Shown here: one piece after another, positions 35,240 to 47,031 of the stretch | Numbering within the stretch: the first letter of the stretch is position 1 | Layout: each line of letters opens with the position of its first letter | From: Sordaria brevicollis | Taxonomy: Eukaryota > Ascomycota > Sordariomycetes > Sordariales > Sordariaceae | DNA: 64,000 nucleotides | Reading direction: 5' to 3' | Assembly: GCA_033439795.1 (NCBI GenBank) | Contig: JAUTDP010000010.1 | Location: 1,426,001 to 1,490,000 of the forward strand | Position numbers and translations under genes: made by a program | Notes under the pieces: generated by a model | The model's database searches: none | What the model saw: the letters and a program-made list of their open reading frames with translations, nothing else | What the model was told of the DNA's origin: nothing

Positions 35240-38200
35240 CCTTTCCCGACTCTATTACAATGAATTATATTACATAATATACGTGACCTAGAAATAATTA
35301 ACTAATATACGTTAAAATTATAATAATATTAAACTTACTGAGCGTATTATCGAAGAAAACTACCAAGATATCGGCGATCCGACCGCCAATAACGAGCACA
35401 TTCCAATTAAGGAAGAATTATAATAATTAACCGATTACTAACTAGTGCCTAATAAACCGTCCAACGATAACGAAATTTTCGACGAAGAAGGTTTTAACGA
35501 AGAGGATACTAATAACGAACCAATTATATCATAGCCCCTACCCGCGATTATCGATACTACGACAACTCTCCGTTAGCTTCTACTTTTAGGATATATTTAC
35601 AGCAATATTATACATAATATACGGTATATACTACTACCCCCTCCCCCTCCCCCATTTAACGGCTCGATAAGTAGTAATAAACGACTATAGTACGGAAATA
35701 CCGAATACGACGAATCCGAATCCCTACTATACGATAGAAAAAGCATTATACTCTCTAATTTCAGTATAATATTAGGATTATAAGTATAATTGAATAGTAT
35801 TTTTAATATTACCTATAGCGGTCTCTAGGAAATATTATAACGATATACAGTACTAAATAAAATCTAGGAAATATACGACGCTATTTATAAATTGCTAATA
35901 AGTATTACTATATTAAAAAAAAGGGTAAAGGAGCGCTTACTTTTAATAGAAATTTAAAAAGCACTTATCTCTATTAATGTAAAGAAGCTAGTAAACGTTC
36001 GGCGTAAATAGGTAAAGGATATAGGCAACGGCTAAATCGCTAAATAAAACCTTTTTTTCTTCAATATAATACAATATATATACATCCTTATACAAAGCAC
36101 TCTACGCATCTAATTCTACTTCGGTATAGTAACCCTTATCGATAATCTAACCGAATTATAGTATTTACGAATATAAGCGTCGTCGATTAGGATAACGTCC
36201 GGGCAATTTATATATACCCGTAAGGGTAAAATTATCTTCCTATCCGATATAATCGTATATATTTATTATTATAAAAAATATACGATATACGAAACTAATA
36301 GCAATAAGGGAAAATACTACATTAGTAGGGTTATCGAAGTTTGGAGAAATCAATATTAAAATCCGTTAACGGAGAAAAACAACATTATCGTTAAAATCGA
36401 ACCACTAATTAAATTATTAAAAATTATATTAAATATATAAATATTTACCAACTTAATAAAAGGTTTCCCAACTAAGTAATATATACCGGGCAATGAATTC
36501 GTTTTTATAGAAAATTCTAGGATATTCGTATCGGCGATTAATATCTATTATCTCCAAAATAATAAAACATTCTATAATTTCGTATTCGGCAACTCTATTG
36601 AACTAAAAGACGACGATACTAAAAGGGGTAGATCAATTAAATTCGTCGTACGCCGGAAAGTCAATATTAAACTCCAACGATTTATCCCCCTTTATAAATA
36701 TTATATAATTCGAAAAGAATTAAAAATCCTCGAATTCACATAATAAGCTCTTATCGACATACTCGCTAAATACGATATCCTAATACGTATTATACTATTA
36801 ATACTATTTACTAACGGTTTTAATTTATATCGCACTATATCTAAATCGATAATAGGTATATACATCTCTAACGCTACTTTTAAGAAATCGGACCGGTTAA
36901 AATAGATAAATATCATTTCTATTACTCTAGGACCCTATAGATTCGACGATAAATAGGTCTAGGTTCGACTCGGCTATAATATCCGAGAGTTTAAAAACGG
37001 TTAAATTATCGATATTCGTAGAGAGGCTATATTCGTCGTCGGGATAATTTTCGTTATTATCGGTGATTTTCCCTAGTAATAAAATAATTCTAAATTCCGC
37101 CGCTTAATAATTATATAAGGTTATCGATTCTATAAAATAACTTTAACCGATAGGGGTAACTTAAATTTCGATTTATCGAATAGCGAAAAATAACGCTACT
37201 ATTATAAAATTATCCGCTAATGCAATTTTATAAAGATAATAGGATAGAAGGGTTATAATTAGAAAGAAAAAACGAAGGCTAAGGCCGATAAATTCGGTTT
37301 AACTATCAATAATCCCTAATTAATACATATCCTCCCAGCATTCGATATTATCAGGACCCGGCCCCCTAATTCTACCCACTCCGAATTTAGCGGCCTAATA
37401 AAAATAATATATATCCTATTTATTAACTAAGTATTAATACCAACCGGCAATATCGAATATATTCGAACCCTTCGCAATTTTCCCCGGCCGAATAGATAAA
37501 AGAGCCTATAATCGCCATATTATATATTATCTTATTCGCTCCAAGAAAGCGGACAATAATCGGCCTTAATCGTTCTAATATTACATTTCTAACTAAGGAA
37601 TAACCGGAACGAGAAGAATAGGAAGTATATTAAGAAATATACAATCGATATTCTCTTATCCGTATTTAAGAAGAAAATCGAGGATTATCCTAACGAATAA
37701 GAAATCGGGCGCCCGGTAAATAAAATCGATATTCTCATTAAAATATTTATCGAAAATATTAGAACTAATATTTTAACGACCGCTAATAAATTGCCAGCTA
37801 GAGATCGAAACTACGATACCTTCGACAAATAAGTGAAAAAAAGTCGATACTTTTTCCAATTATACACCAACGCTATAACGAAGTTAACTAAAACGGCTAC
37901 GGCGAAAAGTCGTAGCATTTCCCTCGATAAATCGGGCAATATCATTCTAACTATAATTAATAGCCAAGGTTTAATAGTATCTAGCCCGATGGCCGTTGGT
38001 ACTACAATCGCTATATAAAACGTTAAAGATATCGAAATATCTATAAATATTACTAACGCTACCGGATTCAAATCAATTAAATCGAACAAGTACTAACTTT
38101 GGATATCGCGACTAAACGTATATATCGGCCTTTATTACCCCGATATTACAAATAAATATAGCCTCGTCTCAGTCTATATAATTATAATATTCGAATTAAA

Positions 38201-38790
38201 ATACAAGTAAATTAACTTCCCAACTATCTCTCTAATAATATTAACGTTAAATATATATACTAAATTCTAGAAAAAAGTCATTTACTATACCAACTACCAA
38301 TGCCTAGAAAAGGACCTATTCGCATAGGAATCTTTCGTACAAACTATCCGCTTTATCCTCCTCAATAATTTCGAAAACGAGACAAAACTCACCAAATAAT
38401 TCAAAGAACTATAAATAGACGTACCGTCAATATTCGAGGCGATCTTCGTAAGTATAGAATAATTGCCCGCTATTATTATAAATTAGCACGAAATGGCTGC
38501 TACTACCACTATTAACGTAAAGGAATCGCTACGTTTTAAACCCCTCGATACGCCCCGATACGATAATATCAACGTAATAGCCTAACTAAATTAGGAAGCC
38601 ATTCGCACAATATAGCTCCCTATAAAGCAGATAGCAATAGATATTCGATTCCGATAGCAATTAACCAATATATATAATAATAATTATAACAAAATATTAA
38701 TAATATTAATAAAAGGGTCGCAATAATTAAAATAGTAAAAGAAGGTATCCTAGAATAATATATAAATATACCTCAAAGAGATTATTTTTT
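35240..38790 (+). pseudogene. KDZ/Plavaka transposase relic
   Basis: One reading frame can be followed from about 35340 to 38018 and in pieces to about 38450, interrupted only by TAA/TAG codons of the kind RIP creates from CAA, CAG and TGG. Recognisable KDZ segments, in order, are: FTNGFNLYRTISKSIIGIYI (about 36807), matching the family pattern DGFGLYRNMYRSLMGIY; ITLGPYRFDD (about 36920); VVGIIFVIIGDFP (about 37038), matching the FTLAFIGDMPQQ motif; RGNLNFDL (about 37149); PAFDIIRTRP followed by THSEFSGL (37335-37390), matching DIILTRPGDPAHSEYGG; SYSLQESG (about 37530); and KKVIYYTNYQ followed by ESFVQTIRFILL (about 38270-38360). The full transposase would be over 1000 residues. Exact ends and any introns are not resolved. 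The protein cannot be made. Confidence 0.8.
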
Positions 38791-39794
38791 TATACGAAAT
38801 TGCTTAAGCCAAATCACTCGGATTCCTTCCCTCCCTAACTATATACACCTTCTCTACGCAATTAATATACATTATAAAATAAAAGTACCGCCTCACTATA
38901 TAATATACTAACACTATCGAATCTATAACTATATTATAAAATAATACTTTCATTATATAAAGTCATTTTCTCTATTTTCTCCGGCGTTCCGTCTCGCAAG
39001 GACAAGGTCTATACCAACTATATAAGGATATATACATATAATAGAATACACACTAACTTATTCGGCGTATTTTTATTAAAGAAACTAATAGACGTATTAC
39101 TAAAAAAAGGGGGGAGTTTATCGAATTTAGGTATACGGATATTAATAGAAATATTAATTTTACCAAAGCACGCCTACAACAGATCTTCACGCACGAAGTA
39201 ATTTATAATAAATACGAAAAAAACTTAGAATATCCAACATTTTCTTTTAACTTACCGTATATACATAGGTATAAAATAGTTCAAGGTTTTCCTTATCATC
39301 TCTCCCATCAAACTAATACATAATAGCTTCGTTAATCCCCTAACCGGTCTACTAATCTATTATATTAAGGATAGTCTTATAATCGGACTATCTAGAATTA
39401 TAATAATAAATATATATATAATTCCTTTCATATAGTAAGCGAATAGCGAATAGGTATATAATAAAGAGGGTAAGGATTTCTTATATATTAATTAGTATCT
39501 CGGGTTTATATAAATTTTCCCAATACTCTTATAGTTTCTTTTTATTAATATATTAATTTTTATAAATAATAATAACAAATTACCTCTATAATTATAAATT
39601 TCTAATATTCACAACTACTTCTTACTAATATTAAAACATTTTTCTAACTTTATTAATTTTATAGGTATTAATACATATATATTTTTAGCGATATAATAAA
39701 AAAACGAATACTAATTAGTCTATACGCATCGGTTAATACGACCGCTAATAATCGAATTGCCCGTCGCATATATAGGAAGCGCACTAGCTAGCTA

Positions 39795-39840
39795 GGCGTA
39801 GGGCGCGGGTACAGGGCGCGGGCGCGGGTATAGGGGCGCA
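39795..39840 (+). repeat. GC-rich tandem repeat inside the AT-rich element
   Basis: Near the right end, short units of GGGCGCGGGTA/GGGCGCGGGC repeat about three times. This small island is strikingly G+C-rich. CpG and GpC steps are not RIP targets, so it may have survived by sequence content. Confidence 0.65.
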
Positions 39841-39904
39841 TAATAGGATACGGGTTAGGGTTATATATAGTACCCGCCAGCAATTCCAACGGTCCCCAGA
39901 ACCT

Positions 39905-40140
39905 CCCAACCTATAAACGTTTACTTTTACTAAACGTTAATTAAATATTTAAATAATATTTATAAACAATTAATACACTATAAACGTTAGGGTATTTAAA
40001 CGTTAAGTATAAAATAAATACTTGCCCATATAAACGTTTATCCTACTAAACGTTAAACCCCAATTAAACGTTTATCCGTATAAACGTTGGGAAATTTTTG
40101 AACAGCCACTATGCAGCTGGAAATTTTTCAAACGTTTACG
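39905..40140. repeat. Right subterminal AAACGTT motif cluster
   Basis: About ten copies of AAACGTT or AACGTTT lie within 235 bp (for example near 39915, 39930, 39973, 39999, 40026, 40042, 40057, 40082 and 40130). Spacing is irregular, about 15-45 bp. Together with the left cluster they frame the element. Confidence 0.75.
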
Positions 40141-40168
40141 ACCCCCCAACAGTCAGATGACAGTAAAT

Positions 40169-40203
40169 TTACTATTCGCTGGCACCCCCCCTTCGCGGTA
40201 CGG
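40169..40203 (-). repeat. Right terminal inverted repeat of KDZ element
   Basis: Read on the minus strand it begins CCGTACCGCGAA, seven G, then TGCCAGCGAATAGTAA, pairing with the left end at 32063-32097. Confidence 0.75.
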
Positions 40204-43200
40204 AAAGGTTCGGCTAAGGGTTGAAGTGGGGCCAAAACGGTGCGGCAAGAACGATGGTTGGGCCTGCCTGCCCTGCGTAAGTACACAGGGGTTAGCGGAA
40301 ACGGGTTAGCCACTTAAGCCACATGACGTCATGCGACATGGGCCGTAGACGACGTGCCCTCAAGGAAGAAAAAATCAACCACGTCCGTATCCTTCTGTAA
40401 TCATCGTCAACCTCACTGTGGCCTTTGCTGACAAGTTACCGTAACAACACCAATCTAGCCAGCCTAGCCGGTCTGGGTACCGTCCGAAAGACACTGGGGG
40501 CTCGAAATAACATTGCATCGAATAGACCTGCTAGACCACCCTCATCCCGGACCTCGTTCACCAGTCTGGGAAGCGCGGTTCTGATTCCGTCCCTGGACGT
40601 TCTTTGGACATCCCTGGACAGCTCGCATTTTCAGGTCCCCTTTGGTCCGTTTTGGCTGACATTGGCTGGCCAGGAACCAGATCCGGCTGGTGGGATATGG
40701 TGGAGGTCGGCGAACACTCCTAACACTGCCACCACGGCAACCTCACCCATCCATCCCTCCACTGTGACGAAATCTTGTACCCTGAGCACAATCTCAACCT
40801 CTCAGAGCCATTTCACATTTGGCCTTTCAAGACCCCCCAGACATTGGGTTCCATATCGAACCTGAACAAGGCGGTCTCCGGGACACTATCGGTTTCATGA
40901 ACCGCGACTAGAGGTAACTGTGTGTGCCCTTTGGATACAGTGTCAAACCCCATCATCTCACTTGCCTCTGGCTCCCCCGAGTGCATTGGTGTCAATGGAA
41001 GAGTGGTGCTTCCCCGCGCGATTGTTGGGCAGCAGCACAAAGCCTCAGAAGGACCCTGAAGATCCGTTCACATACGCCGGTGCCTATGATTGGTCGATTA
41101 CGTCTCATGCCATGCGCACTGGGTAAGGCATCCAAAATACCACACCCATTGTAAGGGAACCAAAGGAACACTTTGGCCAGTCAATAGTATGCCTGGTATG
41201 GTGCCTGCGTTGCTTAACTGGCCACGTTAAGCATTCTGTGCCGCCGCCGCCGCCGCCGCCGCAACTACCGCGGGAGCCAGGCTTCGGTTGCTGACAACCG
41301 ACGTCATTGGCGGGTCTAACGACACGACACCATAGGGAGAATCGCCGTCGGTATTGCTGACTCTATTGACCACAGACACGACAAGTATGGGCGTTGATAA
41401 TATTGTTGATTTTAACAATTAATCAATCCGCCCAACTGTTACGGTGCGAGTCGGTAGCCAGCCATGTGGCGGCCATCCTGGCCAACCATGATCAGTTCTC
41501 AGTTACCCAATTACGTATAGTATTGTTACAGTACTATCTCCAGTTTGCGGCTTTGGGGTTGCGGTTTGCCTGTTAACCACCGTCTTCCTATACGAGTTTC
41601 GGGTAATTGTTTCACAAGGAGCCACAACTTGAACTGCCTCCAGAATTCATCATGTTCGGTTCCGTCTTCTGTTCCAGCTAATACATGATGTTGACGACAT
41701 AGGTGGCAGGCTCCTTCCCAGAAACACGGCAATGCGATGCTCTTTCCTCCGTCTTGACCCGCCTTGTCCAAGTGGAAGCAGTGGCAGACTGGCAGACAAT
41801 GAGCCGAACTCCAAAGCCGTCAGACGTGGAAGGCGTGGATGGTTACGACTTCCTCACTTTCTCTCGGCCCCCTCTTGGCCTCTTGCCCCTCTCCTGGCCC
41901 CTCCCCCTCGCATCCCAGCCTCGCCCAAACCAAGGAAAGCAAGGAGAGCGGACGGAAGACATGCAACCCAGAGCTCCAATGTCGAATAGGATTTCTTCCT
42001 GCACCAACTTACCTTGTTTGCCAACAACCCAGGCCCTGTCCCGATGCTGGGAATCAGGGACCGAAAACCAGCTCATTCTCTTTTTCTCTACTACCTCTAC
42101 AATACGCCGGCTACTAGTTTGTGCTATGCCAACTCGAAGACGCCCCGCATTCCGTCACCACATCTGACGCCGTGAGCTCGACGACGTAATCACTCCCCAC
42201 CAGGTGGTAAGACGTCTTGCCCGGTGCCCTGGTGAAGGCATCACGGTCACTCACTGACGAGATGAGGCCGAAGAGGGTCCATATCTAAACAAAGAAGGAG
42301 ACGATCATGGCCTCGAACCCCTTCAAATCACTTCCCTTTACGTTACACGGCACGTGCTAATTCGAGAGAACAGAAAGAATTCCAGGTCGAAGCCATTACC
42401 GAACATCGCCCGTTCCTTGAACCTTCTCAGTCCCATTTCCCCAGTTTGGCTCAGTCCATCCCCACCCCGAATCTGTATGCCCGCCGATCAGCACCGCTTC
42501 CATACTCGAACCGTCCAGCTTTCCGCCGGTCGACGCACCGCCTCGGTACGGCTCTTCTCGAAAAACACTTGCCCGTCCGGGCAATGATCAGAAAACACCC
42601 CATACACCCCGTCCAGTCAAGCTTTTCTTCACCATCCACCACCGCCCATCGACAAGGAATCCCCGCCCTACATGGCCCGTCACATCTGCCCCGTCTCCAT
42701 CAAAGGAACTGATTTGCGCAATCTGAAACGAGGCCATCAAGGTCCTTAAGACTGGGGCTTACCCATAAACTCCACCCCGGCCCATCATCAGCAGAGAGTT
42801 GCCTGAGTTGCTTCCCCCTCACCTGCACGAGTAAGGACACGCCAGCAACAAGTCATGCAAGTGCGTCGGGCGTAGTTGTCGTCCCTGGCTGGATGTGTCC
42901 TGTGCGGTGCTTCCACGGAGCAGTGCGGTATGCCGCGGACCAAGCGGTCACGGCCATGGGACGGCGGTGTCGGGCCGCCAGTCGTCGTCCTTTGAACCAG
43001 CCCTCTCCAGGGACCCTCAGCATACCCATACCATCTCATCTCATCTCATCTCCATCTCCATCTGAGGAGAGTTCAATGCCGTTCATCTGCCATGCCATCC
43101 CGCGGTCGTCCGCCCCAAGCCCTGGCCGGTCGTTGCCTTGCTCCAGCTCATTTGTTAGTAAGGCAATTGCCTTGGAAGGGTGACTATACGAAGCACTTAC

Positions 43201-45762
43201 TAGGTTCATACGTGTTATGGTGAGATGGATATGCATACCTCATCACACAGAAGCACGCTCTGCTCGTGCACCATCCATCTCCATCCACCCATCCACACTG
43301 CGTCCGTCTTTTCATCTGCAATATGCCCCAGCGTACAGAAACACTCTCACGTGTATCCACCATCACCATTGGGACGCCCCTTTTTCGCCTCCCCCCCGCT
43401 CGTCAGGCAGTTCAGCTGATACCAGATGCTTGTCTCTTAGAAAGAGATCCATTTCATATCCAAGCACAATCCCCGGATATCGATAGGCATAGAAGCCAGA
43501 CAGATGGCTTCGTCAACAGTCAGGCAATGAGAGACATGTGGTGACGATCACACACCTTCTCTCACACCTCCTTTCCTTCCCTCCGCTTTCCCTTTTGAGC
43601 ACAGCATGTACACATACGCCTCCGTCTTATCTCTTGTATGGGCGGAATGTGGATTGATGGAGCTGCTGTTTGTATGTGAAACGTGATCGAGGTTCCTATT
43701 TGGGCCAGTCAGCGTTCGGAACATGTGTCGATTCGGCGTAAAGTCCGACTCCCTCTCGCACCGTGATCTCGCCCATAGTGCGCCCTGTCTTCTGCCGTTT
43801 GTTGTCGCCTTGGGAAGCTTGAGTGCTTGACACTCGTCCTCCACCGAAGACGGGCAATGGGGGGAAAGCACGCAATGCAACCCGCCCTCTCAACGCCCGG
43901 ATCTTCCGTGTCTGTCTCTCCCTTCTCCTCTCTTTCCTTCCGTCCCCTGTCTCGCATCGACTATGGTAAGGATGTCTGTATGCGCGGAGCACCTCGACCT
44001 GGCTTTGTTGGCTCGCTGGCTTCGGTACCAAATCGAGAAGATGTGGCCGACTCAGCCTCCTTCTCCTCCTTCTCCATCATCTTCACCTTTCCTCCTCCCT
44101 GTCTGGGTATCCCGATGCCCTTCTCCTGAAATTGTTGTGGGCCCCTATTTCGGTCAATGTAGTTAGCACAAGCCTTGATGTGAATGCCATGCTAGGCTTT
44201 ATCAAGAAAGAGATTTACACGGCCTTTCCGAACCTTGTTCACCCATGATGGCTCTTTATCCTCCATCAGGAAATTGTGAGACTGAAATTGAGATGTTCAC
44301 GGGAAGAGAGTGGGTAGAAATCTAAAAACCATGAAAAAAAAACCCCCGGTATGCTAGTCTAAGCCCCAAACCTACCATAGCACCATAGTAAACTTGCGCA
44401 ACCAGAACTGCGATGTGACGTCCGAATCCTTTTCCTCTACCTTGCCCGGTCTATACTAGTCAGAGCGAGTCGGGGTAGGACTAAAGGGTTGCAATATGGC
44501 TCTGGAAAACGTATGGGGGAAGCGACGGTAAATGGGCAATTCGAATCTGAAACGGACGGCTATGCTGGTTAGCTGCTTGTAATATCGATTGGGTGGAGGT
44601 ATATTGATTGCACACTTACTTTTTTGTGTGTGCGTGGTGGTCATTGGAGGCATGAATTTTAATGGTAAGACAGCCATGGGACAAACATGGAGAACTCGGG
44701 ACGAACTTTTTTCTTGTCATGCAGTATCACAAAGAAAAAGATTCTTTTGGGGAGCTTGCAGTGCATTGAGTGTCACATTTGAAGCATATTCTCTTGGGAA
44801 ATTTCGACGCTTGGATATTGACAAGTTTGATCGCTGTAGTAGTACATATTAGGTTTTCGCAAACGTGCTTTCGATGGTACATGTGGTGTAAGTCGTCGCC
44901 ATATAGTGGTATCTACCGAGCCTGTTTCCCCTCTGCCTCCCATTCCTTCCTTCCGATAGGCCAATCAACAACATATGTCCAAGCTGGGTATTCTTCTTCT
45001 TCTTTACCCTGAAATGACGATAACAGATGATGACCCCTGGTTGACCAAACCGAAAACCTTGAAACCCATTTCCAACCAAAAATCCTGTATGGGTGTATCT
45101 CTTAAACGACAGTAGAGAAAATGGCATTCCCGGATGCAAAAATGACAAATGTCTGAAAATAGCAAAGCCCAACCATAAAACGCCGGTTCATGAGATTTGT
45201 GGTCCCCTTTGGAAAAAGGCGGCGCCCCTTTCCCTTCGCAACCCTCCTGTGAATGATAACCCCCTTTGGTATCTTCCCTCGTTCTTTCCCCACGTAATCA
45301 ACCAATGAACCCAAAAGGAAAATGAAACGATTAAAAAGATGTTGGCCAGCTCCCCGCGGTTGGCGGTCCATGTGGGGTAAGCTTGCGCGTCGTGATCGAC
45401 AAGTCTCGTCTACCTTGAACTCCAACGCCGAGCGCCTTCTGCTGCCAATGACCGACAGCAGCGAATGATAGAAGGGATCGCCTGCTGTCCCTCCTTGTCG
45501 AAACGGAAGTCTATGAGATGCGGAGCGGGTACCGCCGACCCCATTCGTGTACTTGGTTGGCGGTAGCGAGTCGCAACGTGATGTGTATGTCGATTTTTCG
45601 AATCCATTCTTTTCCCGGGATCGATGTGGACCGTGGTGTGATATGCTGAGGGGTTCCGGTGCCGATAGTGTTACATGTAGCGAATGTTGAGAATTAAAGT
45701 AAGTAGTCTATCGAGGGGCATGAGATAAAAAAAGAAGAGTTCCGCAAGATGCAGCGGATCGT
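40204..45762. other. Intergenic, no supportable gene
   Basis: This 5.6-kb gap between the element and the flbC-like gene has ordinary base composition. It contains a (CCG)7 run at about 41241-41262 and a CATCT-type repeat at about 43029-43062, plus C+T-rich stretches. Open frames are under 155 codons, overlap on both strands and show no domain. The last few hundred bases are the 3'UTR of the flbC-like gene. Confidence 0.55.
41241..41262 (+). repeat. (CCG)7 microsatellite
   Basis: A perfect trinucleotide run. It is not inside any gene I can support. Confidence 0.85.
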
Positions 45763-47031
45763 TTATTCCGAGTGCTGATCCGCTTCGGAACCAGTCTCAG
45801 ATGGCGTCTCGTTTTGAGGCTTGTGGACCTTCTTGTGTCTCCTGAGGTTGGAGACAACAGAGAATTGACGACCGCAACCCTCAACTTCGCAGTGGAAGGC
45901 TGTGAAAAATGTTAGCATGCGGAGAAAACCTTAGGCTGCGTTATCAAGGAGTCCTTACGCTTTTCGCCAGTGTGGCTGTACATATGGGTCTGGAGAGAGC
46001 TAGGCCTTGTGAAACGCTTGTCGCAAACCTTGCACTTGTGCTTCTTCGAGGTACTTGTTGACACCTTGGAGCTGAAGGAGCCCATCATGGACTGTGGTGC
46101 TGGGGGCTGGCTCGACATCAAGCCTTGAGGGCGAGGGAGTGTCCGGCCAGAGAGCGACTCGATGTCAGAGCCCGCAGTGGAGTAATCGCTGATCGACCCA
46201 TCGACTGAGCCGCCATAGTAGCCGCCATAGCTCGCAGAAGAAACGCTGGAGCCGGTGGAGTGCGTCTGAGGAAAGCCATACGAGTCTGTAGAACCCCGAG
46301 CACGGTTTCGCACATCATAGATATTCCTTGGTGTCTCTTGGCTCATGGTAAGCATGCCTTGGCTAGCCTCAAGCGCATCTTGAAAGCTTCTACGGTCATC
46401 AGGTTGAATTCCCCTGGGTAGGTGAGTTAGTAATGGCAAGATAGTAAGGACCAAACTCAGACACTACTTACTGCTGTGAGTACCTCCTCGCGGAGTCGTC
46501 AGCAGCCATGCCAAAGGCTCCTCGCATGGTGGCAGGTGGGTAGCCGAGCTCATACTGTGATGTCGAGGGAGGATAGCTGGTGCTAACTGGAGAGGCCGAG
46601 GTGGTGTAGGCAGAAGTATCATATGCTGTCGACGTAGTGGGATGGGGCATGCGGTTGAGTCCTAGGAGGTGATCTTGGGGCATAGAGAGTAAGTCCTGCT
46701 GCCTATAGACATCCGCCATGGGAGCGCTACCTGCTGGCGCAGTCGTGACAGGGCCGGGAGCAGCATTCTGATGAGGCCACACACTTCCGTTCCTGGCGTC
46801 GTGCTGACGCTTGGGGAGAGCAGCGAGGTTGAGATGCGGCAGGCCGGCACTGTCACGGTTGTTGATGTACATGTTCTGAGGAGCGGGCTGCTGAGGAGGA
46901 GGAGGAGGCCCTCCAGGACCCGAGGACGAACCCCAAGGGTTGGTGAAGTGTGGCTGGCTCGATTGATAAGACATGTGGTCGTAGTTTAGCGGTGCGAATC
47001 GGTGCTGGTTGGCGTCTATGGTCATCATCAT
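45763..47031 (-). CDS. flbC: FlbC-like C2H2 zinc-finger developmental regulator
   Basis: FlbC in Aspergillus is a nuclear C2H2 activator needed for timely conidiation. Three exons: 47031-46472, 46413-45959 and 45899-45763, giving 383 residues. Intron 1 (58 bp) has donor GTAAGT, branch CTAAC and acceptor CCCAG. Intron 2 (59 bp) has donor GTAAGG, branch GCTAAC and acceptor CACAG, and splits the linker HTGEKP between the fingers. Residues 1-300 are a low-complexity region rich in Pro, Gln, Ser, Tyr and Gly, likely a disordered activation region. Finger 1 is C314-X2-C317-X12-H330-X3-H334 (KHKCKVCDKRFTRPSSLQTH). Finger 2 is C342-X4-C347-X12-H360-X3-H364 (FHCEVEGCGRQFSVVSNLRR). A short acidic tail follows. 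The two-finger arrangement at the extreme C-terminus matches FlbC and relatives. It is flanked by unusually long gene-free DNA. Other fungal paralogues with the same fingers cannot be excluded. Confidence 0.88.

Larger units (their letters stand above)
32063..40203 (+). mobile_element. RIP-mutated KDZ (Plavaka-like) DNA transposon
   Basis: An 8.1-kb element with sharp edges against ordinary flanking DNA. The ends are 35-bp imperfect inverted repeats (29 of 35 matching) beginning CCGTACCG and followed by a run of 7-8 G. Inside each end is a cluster of AAACGTT/AACGTTT motifs. The interior is very A+T-rich, with almost no CpA or TpG while CpG remains common, which is the product of RIP (C to T at CpA on both strands). 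The plus strand encodes a relic transposase of the KDZ superfamily (Kyakuja-Dileera-Zisupton, including fungal Plavaka). A second, unrecognised gene precedes it. No long terminal repeats or reverse transcriptase were seen. I could not find a matching target-site duplication by eye, so the exact outer base of each end may be off by several bases. Such blocks are normally silent heterochromatin in Neurospora. Confidence 0.85.

Noticed and set aside
32100..40150. Centromeric or LTR-retrotransposon interpretation of the AT-rich block
   Set aside because: No long direct repeats at the ends and no reverse transcriptase or integrase motifs. Inverted ends and KDZ transposase segments fit a DNA transposon.
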